Assembly (NCBI GenBank): GCA_000771265.1
Contig: JDUB01000014.1
Location: 27,736-91,735, forward strand
From: Bifidobacterium thermophilum DSM 20210
GTDB taxonomy: Bacteria; Actinomycetota; Actinomycetes; Actinomycetales; Bifidobacteriaceae
DNA: 64,000 bases
Direction: 5' to 3'
Shown: positions 16,954 to 26,536 of the stretch, one piece after another
Layout of the letters: the number at the start of each line of letters is the position of its first letter
Position numbering within the stretch: the stretch's first letter is position 1
Notes under the pieces: generated by a model
Told to the model about the DNA's origin: nothing
Databases searched by the model: none
What the model saw: only the letters and a program-made list of their open reading frames with translations
Program-made: the position numbers and the translations under genes

Positions 16954-18735
16954 TCAGATCCACGACTTGAACCACATGTGGCTCAGCCAGAACTCGTACG
17001 GAACGGGCATCGCCGTCCAGATCGGGTAGAAGAACACCGACACCAGCAGGATCGGCAGCAGCGTGGCCGTCAGCGTAATCCGCCATGTTCCGGCGCTGAC
17101 CCGTCGGCGCACATGGTCGCCGACATAACAGATCGCGAGAATAATCCACGGCAAGATGACAATCGAGTAGAACGTGAAGGTGGTGCGGTGCAGGTATTGC
17201 GCCCACGGCAGCCACCCGCCGATGAAGCCGGCGAGCACCGCCCAGATGCGCCAGTCGCCGTGCTTGACGATGGCGATGATGACGCCGATGATCACGCACA
17301 GGGATCCAAGCCACCAAATCAGCGGATTGCCCAGGGATGTCACGGCCGCCACACATTTGGAGTGGGGTGCCAATGAGCACAGCCCCGGATGCCCGTCAAG
17401 CTCCTGCCAGTAGAAACTGGTCGGACGTACCTGCAACGGCCATGTGAGCGGGTTCGCCTTGTAATCATGCGGTGTGTCGAGCGTGGTGTGGAACTGCCAC
17501 ATTTCCACGTGATATTCGACGAACGACCGCAATCCCTCTGGCAGCCAGGTGATGCCTTGACCGGGGTTGTTGCGCGCCCAGTCGTGCATGTACGAATCCG
17601 GGTGGATGAACCAGCCGATCCATCCGGCCAGATACGTGCCCGCCCATAGCGGGAGCATATACAGCGCGGTCAGCGGTGCGTCGCACAGCAGCCCGGTGGA
17701 CAGCCAGTTGCGGTAGCCTGCGCGGTAGCGTTCCCATGCGTCCCAAATCACGCTGATGACGCAGAACGCCGCCATGAAGTATATGCCGGACCATTTGACG
17801 CCGGTCGCCAGACCGATAAGAATCGCGGCGGCGGCACGATACCAGGAGAACGCGATGACCGGGCCACGCGCGTCAAGCAGCATGCTTTGGTTGCGTCTGG
17901 CCGTGTTGGCCGATGACGATACTGCGGCGCCGGCGGTACCGGTCGTATCGTTGGCGTCGCCGCCGGCAACACTCGAATCGCCGTCTGCTGCCTTGCGCTG
18001 CGCCCGGCGTGCACGACGGGATGTGTCCGGGACCCAGTGCGCATCCCGACGCGCGGCATCGACCGCGTAATGCGCCCGGAGCTTGACCCGCGCCCAATCG
18101 CGGTGCATCAGTAGCAAATCAAACGCGCCGAGCACAAATACCATGATGAAGATATCAAGCAGACCGGTGCGACTGAGTGTGATGCCCACGCCGTCGACGG
18201 ACATGAGCAGGCCCGCGGACAGCGCGATCGACATGTTGTTGAAGAGCCGCAACGCCACGCGGATCATGATGATGATCGCGATTGTTCCCGCAATCGCCGT
18301 GCTCGCACGCCACGCGAAGGTGTTGCCGGCGCCGCCGAACAGTTTCAGCCCGAGTGCGATGCACCATTTGCCGACTGGCGGATGTACGACGTATTCGGTG
18401 CTGCTCAGCCACCGGTTCGTGTCGCCTTGCGCGAACAAGGTATCGACGGGGAAATCCAGCCCGCGGCGTGTCAAGAACTCCGGCCAGTTGCGCGGCTCGC
18501 CGGTCAGCAGCATCGTCCACGCGTCCTTGACGTAATAGGTTTCGTCAAACACCACAGCGCGTGGCTCGCCGAGCCGGATGAACCGCAGCAGGCCACCGAA
18601 GAAGGCCACCAGCACAGTCAACAGCCAGGAAACCAGACGGGGTGCGGCAGCGAGCCGCGCACGCAAGCGGAGCAGGGCTCCGCCGACGCTCGCCGACGGG
18701 CGTGTTCGCCCAGAATTCACGGAACTCAACACCAT
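16954..18735 (-). CDS. Protein O-mannosyltransferase (Pmt, GT39)
   Basis: Polytopic membrane enzyme that transfers mannose from polyprenyl-phosphate-mannose to secreted proteins in actinobacteria. The 593-residue protein has an N-terminal helix, then the GT39 catalytic loop with FDETYYVKDAWTM, the HPPVGKW motif and about ten further membrane helices. The ATG at 18735 is preceded by GGGAG; the open frame upstream overlaps rsmI and is not used. A cytosolic-looking insert rich in Ala, Asp and Arg (about residues 215-290) is unusual. The gene is divergent from rsmI with only 29 bp between the start codons, so the promoters overlap. Confidence 0.93.
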   Translation of the reverse strand: MVLSSVNSGRTRPSASVGGALLRLRARLAAAPRLVSWLLTVLVAFFGGLLRFIRLGEPRAVVFDETYYVKDAWTMLLTGEPRNWPEFLTRRGLDFPVDTLFAQGDTNRWLSSTEYVVHPPVGKWCIALGLKLFGGAGNTFAWRASTAIAGTIAIIIMIRVALRLFNNMSIALSAGLLMSVDGVGITLSRTGLLDIFIMVFVLGAFDLLLMHRDWARVKLRAHYAVDAARRDAHWVPDTSRRARRAQRKAADGDSSVAGGDANDTTGTAGAAVSSSANTARRNQSMLLDARGPVIAFSWYRAAAAILIGLATGVKWSGIYFMAAFCVISVIWDAWERYRAGYRNWLSTGLLCDAPLTALYMLPLWAGTYLAGWIGWFIHPDSYMHDWARNNPGQGITWLPEGLRSFVEYHVEMWQFHTTLDTPHDYKANPLTWPLQVRPTSFYWQELDGHPGLCSLAPHSKCVAAVTSLGNPLIWWLGSLCVIIGVIIAIVKHGDWRIWAVLAGFIGGWLPWAQYLHRTTFTFYSIVILPWIILAICYVGDHVRRRVSAGTWRITLTATLLPILLVSVFFYPIWTAMPVPYEFWLSHMWFKSWI

Positions 18736-18764
18736 CACTCCCAAAGGTAGAGGATACTGGATAT

Positions 18765-19757
18765 ATGACCAGTGACATCGAAGGACGCCAGTCGGCGCCG
18801 CAGTCCTTACATGATAGACCCCAACACGCGGAAAACGACATGTGCACGGAGACATCCGCCGGTGTGCGTGTCGAAGTGCCCGCCGGGACGGTGGTACTTG
18901 CAGCCACGCCGATCGGCAATGTGGGCGACGCATCGGCGCGGCTGGTGGCCCTGCTGGAGCGCGCGGACATCGTCGCCGCGGAAGACACCCGGCGTCTGTA
19001 CGACTTGGCGAACCGCCTCGGCGTGCATGTCAGCGGCAAAGTCGTCGCCTACCATGACCACAATGAGCGCAACAAGGCGGACGGGCTGCTGGACAGTGTT
19101 GAGGAGGGTGCCACGGTGCTGGTGGTTTCGGACGCCGGCATGCCCACCATCAACGATCCCGGCCTCGCGATTGTGCGCCGAGCCATCGAGCGTGGCCTGC
19201 CGGTGACCTGCGCACCCGGGCCGAGCGCCGTGCTGGATGCGCTCGCGCTGTCGGGGTTGCCTACAGACCGGTTCTGTTATGAGGGTTTCGTGCCGCGCAA
19301 GCATGCCGAACGTATGCAGCGTCTGCGCTCGCTGCGTGCCGAGCAGCGTACCATCGTGTTCTATGAGACGCCGCACCGCATTGCTGAGACCATGCCTGAC
19401 CTGCTGGGGGAGTTCGGGCCGGATCGTCGGATGGCGTTGTGCCGCGAGCTGACCAAGGATTATGAGCAAATCAGACGCGGCACGATTGCGCAGATCAAGC
19501 AGTCGGTGGATGACGATCCGCCGCGCGGCGAAATCGTGCTGGTCATTGAAGGCGCGAGCGACGACGAGGCGCGGGATAGTGCGCCTTCCGCGTTGAGTGT
19601 GGAAGATCTGGCCGTGCTGTCAATAGACCGCGCGCGCGAAGATGGACTGCGCATCAAGGACGCCATCGCGCAGGTTGTACAGGAACACCCCCTGCCGGAC
19701 GGCTCACTCGCCAATCGCAAGCAAGTGTATACCGCCGTGCTTGAGATGCGTTCTTGA
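18765..19757 (+). CDS. rsmI: 16S rRNA C1402 2'-O-methyltransferase RsmI
   Basis: Methylates the ribose of C1402 in 16S rRNA with S-adenosylmethionine. The 330-residue product has the tetrapyrrole-methylase fold: LAATPIGNVGDAS near the N-terminus, VVSDAGMPTINDPG, and the CAPGPSAVLDALALSG segment. About 45 residues at the N-terminus are additional to the core. The ATG at 18765 has AGAGGA upstream and sits 29 bp from the divergent mannosyltransferase start. Confidence 0.94.
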   Translation: MTSDIEGRQSAPQSLHDRPQHAENDMCTETSAGVRVEVPAGTVVLAATPIGNVGDASARLVALLERADIVAAEDTRRLYDLANRLGVHVSGKVVAYHDHNERNKADGLLDSVEEGATVLVVSDAGMPTINDPGLAIVRRAIERGLPVTCAPGPSAVLDALALSGLPTDRFCYEGFVPRKHAERMQRLRSLRAEQRTIVFYETPHRIAETMPDLLGEFGPDRRMALCRELTKDYEQIRRGTIAQIKQSVDDDPPRGEIVLVIEGASDDEARDSAPSALSVEDLAVLSIDRAREDGLRIKDAIAQVVQEHPLPDGSLANRKQVYTAVLEMRS

Positions 19758-19923
19758 TCCGCGCGTTCACTGATTGCGCTGTTTTGCGGCGCGTCCCCGG
19801 CATCGTCCGACCGTGCATCGCTCGCTCCCGTCCGCCCCGTCTCTGTGACAATCGGCCGTCTGCCCGTCCGATCGTCTTGAGCAACCATGCCCGTCTCACG
19901 TTTTGTCCATCATGCGGTCATGC

Positions 19924-20334
19924 TCATCCCGTGGCCTCCCCGCTCGTGGTCTCCCCGAACAAGATGTCGAACGCGTCGCGGACACCGGGCCCGCCCGCCT
20001 GCGACACATATTCAAGCAGGGTGGCATCCGCCTTGGGATTGGCGATGAGCCATTTGCGCAGATGTGGGTGTTCGCGCGCAATCAGCCACAGCGTGGACAT
20101 ATCGGTATCAGGGTCGCAAGCCATACCGGGCGTAACCACCAGCGGCGGAGGCGGGGGAGACAGCACACCCGGCGCGGCGATCGGCACGGCATCCAGGTCC
20201 ACACCCGGATGCCCCGCAGAGTCTGCAGGCGTCCATCGTTGTTGCCGCAACCGTTGCGCTGCTCCCATCGCTCCCGTCGCCTCAGCTGTTCTGTTCGGTT
20301 TGGATGTCGCCGATAATCGTCGTCGTATGTTCAT
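19924..20334 (-). CDS. Variant leucine-rich-repeat domain protein
   Basis: Small cytoplasmic protein of 136 residues. The N-terminal half is Arg/Pro-rich and disordered, with a run of five prolines. The C-terminal half (from TLWLIAREHPHLRKWL to RDAFDILFG) resembles the variant leucine-rich-repeat N-terminal domain found in bifidobacterial proteins. The ATG at 20334 has GGAG upstream and overlaps the stop of the AbiEi-like gene by four bases (ATGA), so the two are translationally coupled. Function unknown. Confidence 0.7.
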   Translation of the reverse strand: MNIRRRLSATSKPNRTAEATGAMGAAQRLRQQRWTPADSAGHPGVDLDAVPIAAPGVLSPPPPPLVVTPGMACDPDTDMSTLWLIAREHPHLRKWLIANPKADATLLEYVSQAGGPGVRDAFDILFGETTSGEATG

Positions 20335-21089
20335 GTCGGCTCCTGCCTGCCACCCGGCGCGCTCACCGCGGCGGTCAGCAGCTCGCGGGCTTGCCTGATA
20401 TTCGGCCAGTGTCGGCTGTCCGTATTGAAGATGGCAAGGCATTCGGCCATGCCAAATGAGTAGCGGTTCATCAGGCATCGGATGGTTCCTCCCACCTCAA
20501 GCTGTTCGTCTGACGCGTCGGTTTGCACCAATGCGAGGTCACACGCGGTTCTCGCCGGCGACGTGACTTTCATCCCCCCGACCGTGATGATGTACTGACC
20601 ATCGATCTGCCGGTTGAACGGCCGGATTCTGCGCCCGTGCGCCGGCGAACGGTAATGCGCGTCGGACACCACGTCGATGGTCGAGGGAAAGTCCCCTCCC
20701 ACCCAGATCCATGCGGCGAGCGATGCGCAGGCGATCACGTTCATCGGCGACGCATGCCGGCAAATCAGCCCTCTGCCGTCAGGAGTATCGGAATGTTCCC
20801 CCAGATACGCGCTGATGTCATCGAAATTGTGCAGCACGCCATAATCGGTCATGCGCGTGATGCACATCGGGCCGGGCAGGCGGCATGTGCGGATGATCGG
20901 ATGACCGCGCTGAATCACGCGACGGCGTTCCGACGTCCCCTCGCCGCCCACGCGATATCGCGCATCCCCCTCGAAATTGTCGGCGTGCCCCGATGCCGCC
21001 GGACATGATTGATGACGCCGCTCGGATACCTCCGGTCGGCGGTGTGCCTGTGTGCATCCTGGCGGTGCGTTTCCTGTCAACATAGTCAT
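20331..21089 (-). CDS. AbiEi-antitoxin-like protein
   Basis: Protein of about 252 residues with the fold seen in AbiEi-family antitoxin/regulator proteins: the ACASLAAWIWVGG helix, a middle beta segment ending YIITVGGMKVTS, and the conserved TSPARTACDLAL motif. No DUF559 nuclease domain and no AbiEii toxin gene is present, so this is not an obvious type IV toxin-antitoxin pair. The start is uncertain: ATG codons at 21089 and 21083 have no good ribosome site, and the recognisable part begins only near 20960. It overlaps the leucine-rich-variant gene by four bases. Confidence 0.6.
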   Translation of the reverse strand: MTMLTGNAPPGCTQAHRRPEVSERRHQSCPAASGHADNFEGDARYRVGGEGTSERRRVIQRGHPIIRTCRLPGPMCITRMTDYGVLHNFDDISAYLGEHSDTPDGRGLICRHASPMNVIACASLAAWIWVGGDFPSTIDVVSDAHYRSPAHGRRIRPFNRQIDGQYIITVGGMKVTSPARTACDLALVQTDASDEQLEVGGTIRCLMNRYSFGMAECLAIFNTDSRHWPNIRQARELLTAAVSAPGGRQEPT

Positions 21090-21446
21090 ACGGGGAAAGA
21101 TACCGACGAGATTTCGCGCCGGCAACGACGTCGGACCGAAATGTGCATAACCGTGATTACCCGTTGTGCGACAATCATCTGCCCTGTGGATAACTTGCGG
21201 ACCGCAGAACGGATTGGCGGTATTCTGCGAAAAAATCCCGATGCGGAGCCCGCGAGCTTGGCAAGGTTGTCGTCGTGCCGGCCCGTACTTGGTCAACGCA
21301 CCGCAACGTGACGACCGTGTCAGACCCGTATCAGGCATGCCGAGCGTGTGTGAGGCCCTCGTGAAGCCTGTGCGGGGCACGCGTGGCGTCTGTCGCGCCC
21401 TTGTGCGCGGCCCCCTCTGTCCGCGCTGGGCCTGATAATCGGGCGT
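21090..21446. other. Intergenic region upstream of metG
   Basis: A 357-bp stretch between the divergent AbiEi-like gene and metG. I see no repeat, RNA structure or convincing promoter in it. Open frames here have no ribosome sites and no recognisable product. Confidence 0.5.
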
Positions 21447-23345
21447 ATGAGTCATATTTTGGTCAATGTTGCGTGGCCGTACGCGAACGGTCCGCGCCAT
21501 ATCGGGCATGTCGCCGGCTTCGGCGTCCCGTCGGATGTGTACGCGCGCTATCAGCGCATGAAGGGCAATGATGTGCTGATGGTGTCCGGAACCGATGAGC
21601 ACGGCACCCCGATTCTCGTTGAGGCCGATAAAGAAGGGATCAGCGCGCAGGAACTCGCGAACCGCTACAACCGCGTGATTGCCAAGGATTTGTGCGATCT
21701 CGGCCTGAGCTACGACCTGTTTACCCGCACCACCACCACGAACCACGAGCATGTCGTGCAGGAACTGTTCAAGCAGTGCCTGAAGAACGGGTACATCTAC
21801 AAGGGCACGCAGAAAGTCGCCATTTCCCCGTCCAGCGGGCGTACCCTGCCAGATCGTTACATCGAAGGCACCTGCCCGATTTGCGGTGCCGACGGTGCGC
21901 GCGGTGACCAGTGCGACAACTGCGGCAACGAACTCGACCCGGACGAGCTGATCAACCCGGTCTCCAAAATCAACGGTGAAACCCCGCGTTTCGAGGAAAC
22001 CGAGCATTTCTTCCTCGACCTGCCGGCGCTGGCCGAGGCGAACCTCGCCTGGCTCAAGACGCGTGAAGGTTGGCGTACCAACGTCATCAACTTCTCGCTC
22101 GGTCTGTTCAAGGAAGTCAAGCCCCGCGCCATCACGCGCGATATCGACTGGGGCATCCCCGTGCCGGTCAAGGGCTGGATTGACAACCCGAACAAGAAGC
22201 TGTACGTGTGGTTCGACGCGGTGATCGGCTACCTGTCGGCATCCATTGAATGGGCCCGTCGCAAGGGCGATCCCGAGGCGTGGCGCGCCTGGTGGAACGA
22301 CCCGGAAACCCCGGGCTATTACTTCATGGGCAAGGACAACATCACCTTCCACTCCCAGATCTGGCCGTCCGAAATGATCGCTTACAACGGCGCCGGCTCA
22401 AAGGGTGGCGAGACCGGCAAGCTCGGCCCGCTCAACCTGCCGGAGCAGGTCGTGGCCAGCGAGTTCATGACCATGGAAGGCAAGAAGTTCAGCTCCTCGC
22501 GCGGCATCGTGATCTACGTGAAGGACATCCTTGCACGCTACCCGGTGGACGCCGTGCGCTACTACATCTCCGTGGCCGGCCCGGAAACCTCGGATTCCGA
22601 TTTCACGTGGGCCGAATTCGTGCGGCACAACAATGAGGAGCTCGCCTCCAGCTGGGGCAACCTGGTCAACCGTGTCGCCAACCTCATCTATAAGAACTTC
22701 GGTGCGATTCCGGAGCTTGACGAGGATTCGATGACCTCCGAGGACCGTGCGCTGCTCGAGGAGACGTCGGCGGCCTTCGACGTGGTCGGCGGGCTGATTG
22801 AGCGCCACCACCAGAAGAATGCACTGAACGAGGCGATGCGCGTGGTCGGCGATATCAACAAGTACATTTCCGCCACCGAACCGTGGAAGATCAAGGATGA
22901 CGAGAAACATCTCGCCACCGTGCTGCATGTGGCCGCGCAGGCCGTGGTGGACGCGAACCACCTGCTCGCTCCATTCCTGCCGCATTCCGCGCAGAAGGTG
23001 TGGGAGGCGCTCGGCGGCAAGGGCACGTTCTCGCCGCTGCCGCATATCGAGGAGGTCGAGGATCTTGATAATCCGGACTTCCACTACCCGGTGATCACCG
23101 GCGATTACAAGCTCGGTGTGAATGTGCACCCGTGGAAGAGCGAGGCCATTGACACCGGCGCTCCGGTCGCCAAGCCGAAGCCGATTTTCGCGAAGATTCC
23201 GCAGGAAGCTGTGCAGGAGGAGCTCGATCGCTTCGAAGAGCAGCTTTCCCAGCGCAAGGCCGCGGAAGCCGAGCGTCTGGCCAAGGCGAAGGCACAGCTG
23301 GCTGAGGAAGCGGCCGCTGACAAGCCGGCCAAGACGGCTGAATAA
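21447..23345 (+). CDS. metG: Methionyl-tRNA synthetase
   Basis: Charges tRNA-Met. The 632-residue class I enzyme has the HIGH signature in RHIGHVAG (about residue 18), a zinc-binding knuckle with [17 protein letters not shown], and the KMSKS-equivalent loop KKFSSSR (about 350). A helical anticodon-binding domain follows. The C-terminus is an Ala/Glu/Lys-rich coiled tail and not the tRNA-binding EMAP-like domain. The ATG at 21447 is chosen because the protein begins directly with the Rossmann strand [14 protein letters not shown] terminator follows 54 bp downstream. Confidence 0.97.
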   Translation: MSHILVNVAWPYANGPRHIGHVAGFGVPSDVYARYQRMKGNDVLMVSGTDEHGTPILVEADKEGISAQELANRYNRVIAKDLCDLGLSYDLFTRTTTTNHEHVVQELFKQCLKNGYIYKGTQKVAISPSSGRTLPDRYIEGTCPICGADGARGDQCDNCGNELDPDELINPVSKINGETPRFEETEHFFLDLPALAEANLAWLKTREGWRTNVINFSLGLFKEVKPRAITRDIDWGIPVPVKGWIDNPNKKLYVWFDAVIGYLSASIEWARRKGDPEAWRAWWNDPETPGYYFMGKDNITFHSQIWPSEMIAYNGAGSKGGETGKLGPLNLPEQVVASEFMTMEGKKFSSSRGIVIYVKDILARYPVDAVRYYISVAGPETSDSDFTWAEFVRHNNEELASSWGNLVNRVANLIYKNFGAIPELDEDSMTSEDRALLEETSAAFDVVGGLIERHHQKNALNEAMRVVGDINKYISATEPWKIKDDEKHLATVLHVAAQAVVDANHLLAPFLPHSAQKVWEALGGKGTFSPLPHIEEVEDLDNPDFHYPVITGDYKLGVNVHPWKSEAIDTGAPVAKPKPIFAKIPQEAVQEELDRFEEQLSQRKAAEAERLAKAKAQLAEEAAADKPAKTAE

Positions 23346-23398
23346 TCGCCGGCTGAACAATCGCGGATTGCGTGAATCACGCGAATCAAGCGAATATG

Positions 23399-23452
23399 CC
23401 AGGCGGCGGGATCTGCCCTGTGGGGTGGGCCCCGCCGCCTGGTTGTTTCTAT
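23399..23452 (+). terminator. Terminator after metG
   Basis: Perfect 12-bp arms CCAGGCGGCGGG (23399-23410) and CCCGCCGCCTGG (23431-23442) are followed by a T-rich tract. It lies between convergent genes and could serve both. Confidence 0.82.
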
Positions 23453-23490
23453 TGTGGTGCTCTGCCTGTCGCTCTGCGAATCGGTTTACC

Positions 23491-24498
23491 TTACCCTCTC
23501 GAAGCGATATCGCGCAGCGTGGCGTCGATGTCGGCGTCGATGAGGATGGACCGATCGGCGATCTGCGGCGCGGTGACCGCCTCGCCGAGATTGATGCTCG
23601 TGTAGATTGCGTTGCGGTTGACCGAAGTCCACTGCATGAACGGGAATTTGAAGATGATCGGCGTGTTCCCGCCGCTGCCCAAGTCAAGGAACAGCGTCCG
23701 ACTGCCGTCAGCCTCGCATGCCCGGCGGGTGTCGAGGAAAGTCTGGTATCGTTCCGCGCACTCATGCCATGTCTCGTCCTCAGCGAAGGTGTCATCGCAG
23801 CGCAGGTTCGGCGCCATGGGGGAGCCATCTTCCGGGCAATACGGGATGAGGCCGTCCGGAATTGTCATGCCGATGCCGGCCCATCCGCCGGCCTCGTCTG
23901 GCGCAATCAGCTCACCCCAGTCGTCGGCGGTGTCGGCGGTCATGTGCGCGAAGGTGAAGCCTTGCGCGAGTAGCATGCGCTTGATATCCCGCTCGTTACC
24001 GTAGGTGCGGGAGGTGCCGGTGCGTGAGCTTTGGAACAGCCCGTAATCGCCCTGCGTACAGAACAGGCGGTCGTCGGGGAAGCCGGCCCGCTGGAAGCAG
24101 TGGTCAACATTCGTGGTGATGACCGTGTAATCATGGCCGTCGAGCAGACTGCGCAACAGCCCGTACGTATTCTTGGGCGGGGCCATATAGCGGTTGATGT
24201 AGATGTGGCGGCTCCACCACGCCCAGTAGGTGTTGAGGTCCGGGTATTCGGCGAACCCGCCGGAATATATGTCGCCGATGCCGTATGTGTTCGCGAAATC
24301 GCTGAAATACCGCTCGAAGCGTTCGCCCGAATACGTGTATCCGGCGGATGTGGACATGCCAGAACCTGCGCCGACCACAATGGTGTCCGCATCGTGGATA
24401 GCGTTCGTGAGACGGGTGATGGCATCTTCGGATGTGTCGCGATTATCCGTTGCCGGTGGATTGATAGCGGGTGGCGTGAACAGTGACATGAACGGCAT
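23491..24498 (-). CDS. SirTM-like sirtuin (macrodomain-linked)
   Basis: Sir2-fold NAD-dependent enzyme of 335 residues. The NAD-binding loop is VVGAGSGMSTSAGYTYSG, and the ribose-binding motif is TTNVDHCF. Where classical deacetylases have the catalytic histidine before a glycine, this protein has glutamine (CTQGDYG), a change I recall for the M class of sirtuins, which ADP-ribosylate proteins instead of deacylating them. The C-terminus ends in FLDLGSGGNTP and related NAD-site residues. The start ATG is at 24498. The gene lies 103 bp after the macrodomain gene on the same strand, the arrangement known from staphylococcal and streptococcal SirTM operons. No GcvH-like carrier or lipoate-ligase gene is adjacent. 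Confidence 0.82.
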   Translation of the reverse strand: MPFMSLFTPPAINPPATDNRDTSEDAITRLTNAIHDADTIVVGAGSGMSTSAGYTYSGERFERYFSDFANTYGIGDIYSGGFAEYPDLNTYWAWWSRHIYINRYMAPPKNTYGLLRSLLDGHDYTVITTNVDHCFQRAGFPDDRLFCTQGDYGLFQSSRTGTSRTYGNERDIKRMLLAQGFTFAHMTADTADDWGELIAPDEAGGWAGIGMTIPDGLIPYCPEDGSPMAPNLRCDDTFAEDETWHECAERYQTFLDTRRACEADGSRTLFLDLGSGGNTPIIFKFPFMQWTSVNRNAIYTSINLGEAVTAPQIADRSILIDADIDATLRDIASRG

Positions 24499-24601
24499 GG
24501 TGGCTTCTTTCTGCGGGTTCCGCGGGGTTGTGATGGATGCTGGCGCGCTGTGGGGTCGGCGCTGTGGGTCCGGCGGTGTGGGTCGGCGGTGTGCTTGCCG
24601 C

Positions 24602-25504
24602 CTATGCCGCCTGGTTCCCGGGAATGCCGAGCAGCTGGCGGTAGATATGCTCGTCCGCCTCGCCGAAGACGTCGAAGATGACGGTCGGCGTTGTCGGAGT
24701 GCTGTCGTGGTCTGAATCGGCCGGTTCGCCTGATCGGTCGGCCCTGGCGCTTGTGTCCGCATGCCGGTCAAGCCACGCACGCACAGTGCGTACGGCGATT
24801 TCAGCCGCCTCCTGCTGTGGGAAGCCGAAGACCCCGGTGCTGATGCAGCAGAATACGATGCTGTGCAGGCCGTGTGTGACGGCGAGGTCGAGACAGCTGC
24901 GATAGCTCGAGGTGAGCAGTTCGCGGTCGCGGTCGCTGGGGTGCCCTGCGGCGATTGGCCCGACGGTATGGATGACATGCGCCGCCGGCAGATTGTACCC
25001 CGGCGTGATTTTCGCGCGTCCGGGCGCCTCGGGCGTGCCTTGTTCACGCATAATCCGCGCGCATTCCAGGCGCAGCTCGACGCCTGCGAAGGTGTGGATC
25101 GCGTTGTCGATGCACAGATGCCCCGGCGCCCAGCACCCCAGCATCTCGCTGTTGGCCGCATTGACGATGGCGTCCGCCCGGATCGCTGTGATATCGCCCC
25201 GCCACAACCGCAGTCGCGGGTCGGTCGCGGAAGGGATGACGCAGGCGTCGTCGATGGCGGTGATACCCCGGTCTGCGATGATATCGTGCAACAGGGCGTC
25301 CTGGTCCTTAAGCCATTCGCGGTCCGGCTCAATCGGTTCGCGCGTGTTCACGAACGCACGGAACAGCGCCCACAGGTCCTGCGCGGTCATGGCGGACAGG
25401 GCCGCTTCATCGGTGCGGATACCCGGCGTCCAGCCGCCGGTGTGGGCGCGTTCGTCGGCAAGGTAGCTCACCAGCGGTGTCAAGCGTTGCGCAAGCTGGT
25501 TCAT
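24602..25504 (-). CDS. Macrodomain protein-ADP-ribose hydrolase
   Basis: Predicted hydrolase that removes ADP-ribose from proteins; 300 residues. An N-terminal helical domain (about 1-100) precedes the macrodomain, with IRADAIVNAANSEMLGC, the cysteine and histidine in GCWAPGHLCID (likely metal ligands in the zinc-type group), and the phosphate loop CCISTGVFGFP. The C-terminal tail forms the last strand, TVIFDVFG. The ATG at 25504 follows AAAGG; upstream in-frame codons have no support. It precedes the sirtuin gene, so writer and eraser of one modification are probably co-transcribed. Confidence 0.88.
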   Translation of the reverse strand: MNQLAQRLTPLVSYLADERAHTGGWTPGIRTDEAALSAMTAQDLWALFRAFVNTREPIEPDREWLKDQDALLHDIIADRGITAIDDACVIPSATDPRLRLWRGDITAIRADAIVNAANSEMLGCWAPGHLCIDNAIHTFAGVELRLECARIMREQGTPEAPGRAKITPGYNLPAAHVIHTVGPIAAGHPSDRDRELLTSSYRSCLDLAVTHGLHSIVFCCISTGVFGFPQQEAAEIAVRTVRAWLDRHADTSARADRSGEPADSDHDSTPTTPTVIFDVFGEADEHIYRQLLGIPGNQAA

Positions 25505-25681
25505 GTCATGCCTTTCTGGGGGTGGGGGTTTCCGTTTTGGGTTTGTCTCGTGTCCGGGGCGCGCTCGTAACATCGCGTGACAGACAAGCCCACCTCTCAT
25601 GACGGTATCGTACCGGTCGTGGAAGGTGGGCATTGGCTTGACATCGATTATCGCGAAGAGCGGTAAGGGCGCGATTCAGGC

Positions 25682-26314
25682 TCAGGCGCGCACCACGGAG
25701 ATACGCTGGCCGATATGGTTGCCCTTGGCGATCTCATCGACGATGGCGATGGCATAATCGGCGTAGCTGATGATGGATTCGCCGCGGTCATTGAGCTTCA
25801 GCTCCTCGCCGGCGAGAATATACTTGCCGGTGCGCTCGCCGTCAGCCTGGAAATTGGCAGCCGGGGAAACGAAGGTCCAGCGCACGTCCTTGCGTTCGCG
25901 AAGCTCGGCGAGTGCTTTGCCCTGCGCCTTGGCGAGCGGCTTGAAGGCGTCCGGGAAGTCCGGAGTGTCAACGAGCTGTGTCTTGTGCTCGGGGTCCACG
26001 TACAGCGAGCCTGCGCCGCCGACCACGATGAGACGGGTCTGCGTGCCGGAGAGAATGTCCGCCAGGTGCTTGAGCGAGGTGGAGTGCTGCGGCAGGGTGT
26101 CGGGGCTCCAGGCGCCGAAGGCGTCCACAACCGCGTCGAAACCCTTGAGATCGTCGGCGGTCAAATCAAACAGGTCCTTGATGATGGCGTGCTGGGCGAC
26201 GGTCTTGTTCTCGCCGCGAACGACCGCGATGACGTCGAAGCCACGATTGACGGCTTCCTTGACGATGAGTTTGCCGGCCTTGCCGTTTGCTGCGACTACT
26301 GCGATGGAAGTCAT
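25682..26314 (-). CDS. NAD(P)-binding SDR-like reductase
   Basis: Cytoplasmic Rossmann-fold protein of 210 residues similar to YwnB/NmrA-type atypical short-chain dehydrogenases. The dinucleotide loop is VVAANGKAGKLIVKEA, VVDAFGAW and RLIVVGGAGSLYV follow the expected strands, and WTFVSPAANF lies near the substrate pocket. No classical YxxxK catalytic pair is obvious. It is divergent from an HxlR regulator with a 222-bp shared control region, an arrangement typical of stress-responsive reductases regulated by their neighbour. Confidence 0.87.
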   Translation of the reverse strand: MTSIAVVAANGKAGKLIVKEAVNRGFDVIAVVRGENKTVAQHAIIKDLFDLTADDLKGFDAVVDAFGAWSPDTLPQHSTSLKHLADILSGTQTRLIVVGGAGSLYVDPEHKTQLVDTPDFPDAFKPLAKAQGKALAELRERKDVRWTFVSPAANFQADGERTGKYILAGEELKLNDRGESIISYADYAIAIVDEIAKGNHIGQRISVVRA

Positions 26315-26391
26315 TGGTGTTCCTTACTGTTTGCTGGTTCAGGCTCGATTCGTGGCGCGTTGCCGGTCTGGCGGCCGGGCTGTGGACCATG

Positions 26392-26449
26392 TTGGTATCA
26401 TTTCGAACCTTGGTATCTTTTTGACACTGTCGACTATAACGTATATAGT
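26392..26449 (+). promoter_or_regulatory. Promoter and operator of the HxlR regulator
   Basis: A near-consensus promoter, -35 TTGACA at 26421-26426 and -10 TATAGT at 26444-26449 with 17 bp between them. A palindrome, ACTATA-ACGTA-TATAGT (26433-26449), covers the spacer and -10 and fits an HxlR dimer site. Two direct copies of TTGGTATC lie at 26392-26399 and 26410-26417. Placement between divergent genes suggests control of both. Confidence 0.75.
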
Positions 26450-26536
26450 TACAAAAAGAAACAAAGCAGGGAAAAGTGCCTTGGGCACTTCTCGGTAACA
26501 ATTTGATAGTTCCACGGAAAATCAGGAGAGAACATC

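Noticed and set aside
20331..22352. A 673-residue protein spanning opposite metG
   Set aside because: Only the last about 200 residues resemble a real protein; the rest is antisense to metG and has no family similarity.
23491..24498. Sir2-type phage-defence effector (for example Thoeris or DSR)
   Set aside because: The protein is short, without the extra sensor domains of those effectors, and the macrodomain gene next to it fits an ADP-ribosylation pair better.
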